Source: Tricholomella constricta
Lineage: Eukaryota > Basidiomycota > Agaricomycetes > Agaricales > Lyophyllaceae
Direction of reading: 5' to 3'
Length of the DNA stretch: 64,000 bases
NCBI GenBank assembly: GCA_013368375.1
Contig: JAACJP010000006.1
Location: 372,001-436,000, forward strand
This document shows positions 1 through 7,794 of this stretch, piece by piece. Position numbers and translations under genes: made by a program. The first letter of the stretch is position 1; each line of letters begins with the position of its first letter. The notes under the pieces are model-generated. The model made no database searches and had not been told where the DNA came from. It saw only the letters and a program-made list of their open reading frames with translations.

Positions 1-321
1 AACTCAGTTTCAGCATGTAGCGAAGAGAATGTACGGTTCAGATCACAAAAAAGGGGAGACACCCAAAGCGCGAAGGCGCCAGGAATCGTGAAATCTTTCT
101 AAGTCAAAACAACCCGTGGGAGAAATCCGACTGTACTAAAACACGAGATTATGTTCCAGTCCCTATTCTTATGTGATCAAACGACTGTCTTTGATTTCAA
201 CGTAAGGTCTATAGGTACTGGTTCGAGTCTAGCCCAGCCGCCCATGCGAAGAGCATAAGATCTCGATCCACATCGGGGATACAATACCAGGCCGCCCGAA
301 TGCCCAAGCCATAAGACGTCT
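1..321. other. Gene-free left flank of Copia-1
   Basis: No coding region can be supported in this stretch. It is the genomic flank into which Copia-1 inserted: the last five bases before the element (cgtct, 317-321) recur immediately after its other end (5305-5309). The flank itself resembles nothing I recognise. Confidence 0.6.
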
Positions 322-626
322 TGTTGCGAATAGACTCAGCCGTGTATAGGTGAACGACTCGTATTTAGTATGTACCTGTTGCGAATAGACTAAATACGGG
401 TAAGTATGCGTGTATGCGTCGTAAGTAAGATTAAACGTACCTCAGCCGTGTATAGGTGAACGACTGAGGTACTCGGTATCTACGATTGCCCATGATACTT
501 GGTACTGTACAGTACCAAATCTGCCTCCATCTTTCCCCTGTTCTTTTATCCTCTGGGCGAGTGGGCGGGCGCATCACGCGTGTCCCACGTGGTCCCGACG
601 CGTCCAGCGCGAATCCCTTTCCAACA
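322..626 (-). repeat. Copia-1 3' LTR
   Basis: 305 bp, TGTTGCGAAT... to ...TTTCCAACA on the plus strand. In element sense the LTR starts TGTTGGAAAG, has a TATA-like GGATAAAAGAA near 544-554, then a perfect 20-bp palindrome at 499-518. It ends with the duplicated A-intron-B / A-B block described in the findings: A copies at 441-463 and 335-357, B copies at 377-389 and 322-334, and a 51-nt GT...AG block at 390-440. Confidence 0.93.
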
Positions 627-3600
627 CTCCCCCTGATTCGTGCAACCCACTAGGGATCGCATAGGCGCAGCGCGACACAATGCTGGTGATGCGCGGGTCG
701 TGGTAGTGCCTTTGTAAGTATGTCGGCGGTATTTTCGGCACTGGGTATATATTGTAGGCCAATGTCGCCGGTCTCGACTCGCTCGCGGATGAAGTGATGG
801 CGGATCGATGTGCTTGACCCGGTTGTGGTTTCGTTTGTTTTCTGCTATTGCGATAGCGCCATTGTTATCCGCGCGAAGGATTGCGGGTCTCGGTTGGGGG
901 AATCCGACCTCTGCCAGTGACGAAAACATCCATTGGACCTGCTCGACGGCCCGTGACATCGCCATGTACTCTGCTTCGGTGGTGGATGTGGCGACTGTCG
1001 CTTGGTATTTGGATCCCCAAGCTGTGGGTCCGCCTGCTTGGGTGAAAACGTGGCCGGAGACCGAGCGTCTCGTGTCGGGGCAAGCTGCGAAGTCCGAGTC
1101 AACGTACCCGGTAGGTGTGCAGTTGTCGTATCCGGGTCCCCCGTACCGTAGCTTGTAGTGTAGCATCCCCTTGATATATTGTAGGACATGCATTAGTGCT
1201 TGCCAGTGTGCTTTCCCGGGGTTTGATGAGAACCGGCTGAGGGAGGCGACCGCGAATGATAAGTCTGGTTGCGTGCTGATCTGCGCGTACATCACTGCTC
1301 CGAGTACCTCACTATATGGTCTATCCTTCATGTATTCCCGGTCGGCCTCATCTGTTGGCGACTGTGCCTGGGTGAGTATGATTCCGGGTGGCAGTGGCGT
1401 ATGTTTTGGTGCGCAATCAGACATGTTGTGACAGGCGAGGACGCGTTTCAGGTATTCCTCTTGGTCCATGGTGAGTAGTCGTTTATCGTGGCTACGGGTT
1501 ACACGAATTCCCAGTACGAGCTTAATGTCGCCGAGGTCTTTGATCGCGTATTTCTCCCCTAGCTCAGCGACCGCGTGGGTTGCTTCCTGCGCCACTGATG
1601 ACATGCCCGTCATGTCGTCCGTGTACGTGCTTGTGATGGTTATGCCTCCCTCACGCTCTCTTGCCCTCACTGACGGGTCCGCCCTCGATCGTCTGTATCC
1701 CTGCCTCATCATGTCTTCATCAAGCGCCTTCCACCAATTATATGCTCCGTCCATCGTTCCGTAAATCGCCTTATCCACCAGTGCCACAATGCCTCTCTTG
1801 TCCTTCTCCTGGTTCTCATCCCCATCGGTCGTCTTTGTTCCTGCAGCCACCTCGACTTGGAATACTTGGCTGGGGGTGAGTTCGTACCCCTCGGGCTGCT
1901 CCATGAGGATGGGGACTTGGTTCGGGGCATTCAAGTAGGCGCTGGAATAATCGATTTGCCATATCTCCCAGTCGTGTACGGTTCCGAAAGCGAGGTTGAT
2001 GCGGAGGGACTCATACCTGACTACGGATGCGTAGCTCGCAAAGAAGTCGACTCCTGGGATCTGTGAAAAACCCTTGGCCACTAGTCGAGCTTTTCTCCCA
2101 GTCACCTCCCCCTCTCCATTGTACTTCAGTGCGAAAGTCCATCTGTTCTTCATCGTCCTCGCCCCCTCAGGCCTCTCCACCAGTGTCCAGACCTTCCTTT
2201 CGTACATTCTCTTCATCTCCTCGTCCATCGGGGTCTTCCATAGGTCGGGGCGCTTCATTGCCTCTGAATAGGACTTGGGGATCCATGTCTCGACGTCGGG
2301 TGGCGCGGTAGTGGCTGACAGTGCCGTGCCCGTGGATTTCGCATTTTTTCGAGCCCAGTCGAGCCCGCGAGCTGCTGCGGCTGCTGCGGCTGCTGCGGCT
2401 GCTGCGGCTGCTGCTGCTGCTTCGGTGGCCTCGTTCTCGATGGCTGCTGCTGATGGGTTCCTAATACATGTGCCGCGGCGTGGTCCCTGGTCTGTCTGGT
2501 CAGATGTGGTGCTGGTGTTGGTGTCGGCGTCGTCTCTGGTGACCGTGACTGTGGGCTGGTTGTCAGGGAGGATGGTGTCGTTGAGGTGCTCATTATTGTC
2601 GGCCTCGTCGTCCTCAGTGTGCGCAATAGTGCGGTTGGCGCGGCCTTCCTCAAATATGACGTCACGGGATCTAAAAATCCGTCCGGTTGATCGGTCCAGC
2701 AATTTGTAATCGCCTTTCCCGAAATAGCCGATCAGGGCGCACTTTACCGATCGCATGTCCAATTTGCTTCCGCCGTCCTCTTTCGGGACTTTGGCATAGG
2801 CAATGCACCCAAACGGCCGTAGGTACGAGACATCGGGTTTCGCTCCTTCTCTGATCTCGAAGGGGGTCTTCCCGCTGTGTCTCGAGCTGGGTATGAAGTC
2901 GGAGATGTGGAGGGATGTCGCCATGGCCTTGCCCCAGTAGTGGGCTGGGAGGCCGGAGTCGTTTATCATGCTTCGGCCTCGGTCGAGGGTGGTGCGATTC
3001 ATCCGTTCAACGACTCCGTTGGCAGCGGAGGAGTGCGGTGCAGTGGTTTCGTGTTTGATCCCAAACTTTGTGGTGTACGCTGACCAGATGGAGTTGACGA
3101 ACTCCGGTCCCTCGTCGGTACGTATGGCGAGCAGTTTCCTTCCCGTCTGGCGCTCTGATTCGACGTGATATGACTCTAAGCACGCCGCCGTCGTCTCCAT
3201 TTTCTTGTCAGCTAGGAACCACCCCCTCACGCCGGCCCCCCCTTGGTCGCAACCCAACATCATGTAGGATTTCCCGCCTGTTGTCTTCACGCGTGCGGGG
3301 CCCCAGAGGTCGAAACTGGCCCGTTTGTTCGGTTTGCTCTCGGGTATGACTTGTTCGTCAAAGGGCCGTCTCGTCTGCTTCCCCATGATGCAATCTTCGC
3401 ATCGTCCAACCACCGCCTTCTTTGTGATGTCCAGCCCTTTCGTCATCTCGCTCCGGATCATTTCGCGGAGTATGCTCTCCCCTACGTGTCCGAGGCGTCT
3501 ATGCCAGGTTTCGAAGTCGACGGGGTGTCTGAGGGATCTGGCGGACATGGCTGCTGGGCGTGTGAGGAAGTCGATCCTGTACATGGTCTCGTTGTGGCAA

Positions 3601-3776
3601 GTTCCCCTCATGAAAGGTCGGCCATCTTGGTCATGGAACAGCGCGCCCTGTCCATTGAAGGTGGATGTACAGCCCTTCTTTCCGAGGCATCCAATGGAAA
3701 GGAGGTTGTGGTCGAGGTCCGGGGTATGTAGGACGTCATCAAAGGTCAGTTCGATTATCTGTCCGTCGAACGCCAC
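546..3776 (-). pseudogene. Copia-1 pol (integrase, RT, RNase H), frameshifted
   Basis: An open frame of 1,076 codons carries the GAG-pre-integrase motif (WHRRLGHVGESILREM, near residue 91). The HHCC zinc site (H...H, CEDCIMGK) follows, then an integrase core (FDLWGPA, TDEGPEF, NGVVERMNR), a reverse transcriptase and an RNase H ending in STTEAEYMA and KHID. The RT YxDD box is TYTDDMTG. A run of about 17 alanines, encoded by a gct/gcg trinucleotide repeat at about 2372-2430, sits in the linker between integrase and RT. After KHID the true C-terminus continues in another frame (RHHFIRERVETGD..., ADILTKALP) to a stop at 650-652, so the last residues of the long frame, which run into the LTR, are artefactual. 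The protein start is also lost to a frameshift near 3780 that separates it from the protease. Confidence 0.88.
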
Positions 3777-4896
3777 CGACTTTCTGACTTTTTGCCCTTC
3801 CCTACTATCCGAAATCCCTCTCCGCTTGCTGTGGTACCCGTGTCATCTTCGGGTAAGTGCTCGTACGTCTCGAAGTCTGCTCTATTGACGAAGAAGTGCC
3901 TACTGGCAGCGGAGTCCGCATAGCTGATGGGTTCCCCGTCATTTGCGTGATCAGTAGCCGAGAATGCCAGGTACCAAGGCGTCGTGTTAGCCGAGTCCGC
4001 GCTAGCCGAGTTCGTTGCGGTGATGACCGCGGAGTTGGCTGTGGGGGGTGTGCTCGTCGGTGGTGTGGTCGTTGCCTTCGGTCCCTTCCACCACTCCGGG
4101 TATTGACCTGCTAGTCCTCCCCCGGGTCGGAAGCACTGGTCTATTGTGTGGCCAATGCGGCCACAGCTCGGTAAGTTTGTGCATTTGAGCTCCGGGTGGC
4201 GCACAGGGCATTTGCCACTGTTGGTCGACGCTGATAGCGCCTGAGTCATTTTTGCAGGGGATATGTCCGAGGCGCTCGTGATGATCATGGTGTGGGTGGT
4301 AAGTCGGGTGATTACCGCTGCTGATGTGGCCTCAGTGAACAGGGAGCCGATCAGCACACTCCAGGACTTCGGCATTGACTTCAGGATGTATACACGGAAC
4401 TTCTTGTCCTGGATGTCCGCGCCCTGTCCGTTTGCAGCTGCCCATGCCTCACGCATGGCCGAGAAGTGTTTCTCGATGTCTGTGCCCTCTGTGTACTTGA
4501 TTGCCCCAAGCGCTTCCTCTGCATTGATCAGGGCGAGGTCGGACTTGGCGTCGCGGAGGGTGGTCAGTGATTGCCATGTCTCCGCCGCTGTGCCATCCAT
4601 TATGACACCTTGCCCTACTGGGTTGACAACATTTAGCGTTATCATCCCCTCCCCTGTGCATAGGCGTCCCGCTGGAGCCATTCTTCATATGTGGGGGTCG
4701 GCAATCCCCAGTATGATGTTGGTGGGGGTGCCGTGGTGTCGTCCCCGGGTGGCTTCGGGCAGGTAGTCTGCCCCCCAAGGTAGCCCAGTAGTCCCTTTGC
4801 CCTCGCGGCATTGAGTATGGTTGTCTTCCAATTGATCCAGTTAGTCCCGTCGAATTTTTCGGCGGGGGGCAGGAGGAATAGGTTTGGGTTAGACAT
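3755..4896 (-). pseudogene. Copia-1 gag and protease, frameshifted
   Basis: The start at 4896 (MSNPNLFLLPPAEKFDGTNW) is typical of Copia gag: an LxxxNWxxWK core gives the DUF4219/UBN2 type of capsid protein. The frame runs to about 4642 and resumes one base off as WQSLTTLRDAKSDLALINAEEA..., so there is a single-base slip in a G-rich run near 4660. A zinc-knuckle-like patch (CTNLPSCGRIGHTIDQC) lies near 4130-4180. The protease site reads YADSAASRHFF near 3900, where the usual DSGA/DSGC is DSAA. A second slip in an A5 run near 3780 separates this from pol. As read, no single polyprotein can be made. Confidence 0.85.
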
Positions 4897-4987
4897 CTTT
4901 GTTCGGTGTTCGGTATTTCGGTTTCAGTTGGTTCGGTCTCTGTTTGAGTGTTCAGGGAAAATTGCTGAGTTTGTCTAAGTGCTAACA

Positions 4988-4999
4988 GGGCCCATAACC
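4988..4999 (-). other. Copia-1 primer-binding site, half-tRNA type
   Basis: Directly inside the 5' LTR, element sense reads GGTTATGGGCCC. This is complementary, with about one mismatch, to the anticodon arm of initiator tRNA-Met (GGGCUCAUAACC) rather than to a tRNA 3' end. Internal half-tRNA priming is the known mode of Drosophila copia. Copia-2 has the same site at 16349-16360. Confidence 0.75.
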
Positions 5000-5304
5000 T
5001 GTTGCGAATAGACTCAGCCATGTATAGGTGAACGACTCGTATTTAGTATGTACCTGTTGCGAATAGACTAAATACGGGTAAGTATGCGTGTATGCGTCGT
5101 AAGTAAGATTAAACGTACCTCAGCCGTGTATAGGTGAACGACTGAGGTACTCGGTATCTACGATTGCCCATGATACTTGGTACTGTACAGTACCAAATCT
5201 GCCTCCGTCTTTCCCCTGTTCTTTTATCCTCTGGGCGAGTGGGCGGGCGCATCACGCGTGTCCCACGTGGTCCCGACACGTCCAGCGCGAATCCCTTTCC
5301 AACA
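5000..5304 (-). repeat. Copia-1 5' LTR
   Basis: 305 bp, matching the copy at 322-626 except for three visible substitutions (for example catgtatagg versus cgtgtatagg). The intron-like block lies at 5068-5118. The A copies are 5119-5141 and 5013-5035; the B copies are 5055-5067 and 5000-5012. The TSD cgtct follows at 5305-5309. Confidence 0.93.
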
Positions 5305-5309
5305 CGTCT

Positions 5310-6129
5310 CTCCATTGTAGCCATCAGTAAAATGGTGATCCAAGAAGAATGCATCTGTTTCAGGTGGCTTTCCTAATCGACGAAGGGAGCTGGGTAAAGG
5401 GTAGGTGCTGGGATCGATGCGGTTCCATAAGATCAACCAGTATGAAAGTGCCCGTGTAACTAGATCAAGGAACATCAATGAATAGATGGATAAGGCCGAA
5501 AAGGATACAATCATTTACGACTTCGTGGCCCCGGCTCTAGTCGTAATTGGACATTCCTGGGCAATGCGTCGAGCCACTTCTCGTTAAGAACTGCAGAACG
5601 GTTATGAGGTAAAGCACAGAAAATCACTTGGTGATAACGTACTTTCTTCAAGATGCCATCCATCCATCGAAACGATCATGTCAAGACCCCAAATATCTGT
5701 TATGCGAGAACACCTCGCGTGCCCCTTCATCTTCGCATCGCCATCCGCATGCAACAGATGTAGGCCCACATAACAATAACAATACTAATACCAATGATAC
5801 CTGGGAAGTCTTCGCACAGCGACACGCATGCGATTGGCGTAGCCCACCTATAACAATACAAATCTCCCGCTCCTGAAGCTACAACCAAACTCTCTAATAT
5901 GGGCGCTCCTGCGCTTCCTTTCACTGCTCCCCTCCACGAGGCACTCGCCTCCTTTGGCATCACCTGTTTCGCCCCCTCCTTCCCTCATCCCCTCTCCCGT
6001 CTCCCTATCTCTGTCTCAGGTTTTGGTGTCGGATGCGTAAGATGACGTCACATCCCTCCGTTCTCACCCGTCCATCTGTCTCGCCATTCACCTTCCCTGC
6101 ATTCTGCATTCTACTTCTCTCCCTCTTTA
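5310..6129 (+). other. Flank of Copia-1 and probable 5' region of the LINE
   Basis: No supported protein gene. At 5815-5862 there is an inverted copy of the minisatellite unit seen at 23.9-24.06 kb, next to an AT-rich stretch of the ataacaataacaata type. From about 5895 the sequence becomes pyrimidine-rich with a short open frame beginning MGAPALPFTAPLHEALAS (48 codons). This probably belongs to the 5' untranslated leader of the LINE. I could not place the exact LINE 5' end. Confidence 0.4.
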
Positions 6130-7794
6130 ATGTCCCTTCCGCCTTACCGGGCGTCTTCACCTCCGACTGACACAATTATGTCGTCCTCCGAGCCTCTCGT
6201 CACTTCTGCGCCCCTCCCGGACCTACCCCCCCTCCTCCCAACCTTGGATGAAGAACCGCTGGGGGAACTAGTCTCTGCGGATAGCGCTGCTCTGCTTGCC
6301 TCTCGCGCCTCTCTCAGCCCTGGCCGTCCCGTCCAGTTCACTTCACTCCCGGACGAGGCAGTCACTGCTGATGCCCAGCAGGTGCAAACTCAAACCCACA
6401 CCCCTGTTTCGACCTCTCTCCCTGTTTCAACATCTCTCCCTTCTACTTCTCGCCAGCCTCCTACCCGGCGCGCTTCGCGCCAGGGCATACAGGCCGACGC
6501 CAGCCTCAATGAGCAGTCCGGGCACGCCTCGCAGCGTGGACCTCAGCCTGAGCCCGCCCTTGATGAAAGTGGCACACCTGCCGCCCCCAAAACCAAGCGG
6601 AAAGGAAAGGAGCGCGAGGTCGACCTCGACAGCCTCGTTGACGACCGCCTTGCGGCTCCGGGCCCCGATCTTCCTTTTGACCTGGAAACCCCTCCCTCCA
6701 CCCTCCGTGGCAGCATACGCGAGGAGGCTTTTCATGCCTTCCGCAATACCGGGTCCATTGCCAGTGAGCTGCAAGATCTCAAGCAAACGGTTGCCACCTT
6801 GTCCGCAGACTCTGCCTCTCGCCATCGTGACATCATGCGCGCCGTCACTGACACCACTGCTTCCCGCACTGCGCTCGACGCCCGCGCTTTCTCCTCTTCC
6901 TTAACGAACAACACCATCTTCCGGAACTTCTATGATGCCGTCTATGGCTACAAGGCCAACTTGGACGCCCTCGGTCGCGCTATCACTGATGTTCGTCATG
7001 ATGTCGGTAGTCTGCGCTCTGCACCTCGGGACATGGCCCCTCCGCCTGCCCCTCCTCCTCCTCTTACAGTGTATCAACTCCCTCCGCTGCCTCCCAGCCA
7101 TTCCGTGACCCCTGCACCCCCGGCGATGCAGCCGTTCTCGGTGCCTGCCCCTGCTGTTCCGGGTCCGTCTACTGCTCTGCTGCCCCCGGCACCGCAGTCC
7201 TATTCGGCCCCACCCCTGCCGGCATATCAGGCCCCGCCTCCTGCTACTCCGGGCCCTTCCACTGCTTCCTTGCCCCCGGCGCCGCAGCGCTTTTCGGCCC
7301 CGCCCCCTGCCCCCGCTGCCTCTGGCCCGTCTAGTGCTCCTTCCGATGCACGCCGTATCCAGGGCAACCTCTCCTCCCGCCGCACCAAAGGGCCGGGACC
7401 TGTTGCCAAAAAACCCCGTGTGGAGGTCGACCGCAGTCGCAACGTCCTCGTCTCATCCGTGTCTTTGCAAAGTGGCGCATGGGACATCGCACACCGACTC
7501 GTGGGCAACGTCCCCAGTTTCCACCCTGCCAATGTCTACACTGCCTATCGGCTCGACGATCGACCTGACACCATCAGTGTCCGCTTCCACAATCGTCAGC
7601 TAGCAGAACGCTTCGTGTCCGCTATGGGCGCCATGGACCCAGAAGGCCTTGGACGGCTTTCAGCCACGCTTGCCGATCCCTCGGGCGACACGTCTGCGCG
7701 ACGACCTCGCCTTCATCACAGGTGGAGGCTCCTGTGGCGGGCCGCGTGGGTAGGGAGCCACCTTACCTTACTTATATACATTTTAGCCTTATAA
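6130..7794 (+). CDS. LINE ORF1 (gag-like) protein
   Basis: An open frame of 554 codons lies directly upstream of, and overlapping, the endonuclease-RT frame, the usual place of a non-LTR retrotransposon ORF1. The first two thirds are low-complexity Ser/Pro/Ala sequence. It includes a region near residues 150-240 with acidic/basic patches (KTKRKGKEREVDLDSLVDDR) and imperfect proline-rich repeats of the APPLPAYQAPPPATPGPST type at about 7120-7330. The C-terminal part (from RRIQGNLSSRRTKG, about 7350) is basic. It then forms a compact segment (NVLVSSVSLQSGAWDIAHRLVGNVPSFHPANVYTAY...DRPDTISVRFHNRQLAERFVSAM) that could be a small RNA-binding fold. No zinc knuckle is visible. The role, coating LINE RNA, is inferred from position only. 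Confidence 0.65.
   Translation: MSLPPYRASSPPTDTIMSSSEPLVTSAPLPDLPPLLPTLDEEPLGELVSADSAALLASRASLSPGRPVQFTSLPDEAVTADAQQVQTQTHTPVSTSLPVSTSLPSTSRQPPTRRASRQGIQADASLNEQSGHASQRGPQPEPALDESGTPAAPKTKRKGKEREVDLDSLVDDRLAAPGPDLPFDLETPPSTLRGSIREEAFHAFRNTGSIASELQDLKQTVATLSADSASRHRDIMRAVTDTTASRTALDARAFSSSLTNNTIFRNFYDAVYGYKANLDALGRAITDVRHDVGSLRSAPRDMAPPPAPPPPLTVYQLPPLPPSHSVTPAPPAMQPFSVPAPAVPGPSTALLPPAPQSYSAPPLPAYQAPPPATPGPSTASLPPAPQRFSAPPPAPAASGPSSAPSDARRIQGNLSSRRTKGPGPVAKKPRVEVDRSRNVLVSSVSLQSGAWDIAHRLVGNVPSFHPANVYTAYRLDDRPDTISVRFHNRQLAERFVSAMGAMDPEGLGRLSATLADPSGDTSARRPRLHHRWRLLWRAAWVGSHLTLLIYILAL

Larger units (their letters stand above)
322..5304 (-). mobile_element. Copia-1, complete but decayed Ty1/Copia LTR retrotransposon
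   Basis: A 4,983-bp element on the minus strand with two 305-bp LTRs (322-626 and 5000-5304) that begin TG and end CA. It is flanked by a 5-bp target-site duplication, cgtct (317-321 and 5305-5309). The internal order in element sense is gag, aspartic protease, integrase, reverse transcriptase, RNase H, which is the Copia order. Three LTR differences are visible by eye (about 1 percent), so the insertion is fairly young. The coding frame is nevertheless broken at least three times: near 4660, near 3780 and near 760. A purine-rich tract read as CAGGGGGAG in element sense lies at 627-635 next to the 3' LTR and fits a polypurine tract. It is probably non-autonomous now, unless the breaks, which sit in short homopolymers, are sequence errors. 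Confidence 0.93.

Noticed and set aside
205..240. tRNA-like B-box (ggttcgagtc) with possible T-arm
   Set aside because: Only four of five T-stem pairs form and no matching acceptor stem or A-box lies upstream.
361..470. Hammerhead ribozyme (retrozyme) explanation for the LTR repeats
   Set aside because: The required CTGANGA and GAAA core elements are not arranged as needed in either LTR.
2275..2709. Plus-strand frame with polyalanine opposite Copia-1 pol
   Set aside because: It is the antisense shadow of the trinucleotide repeat and carries no domain.
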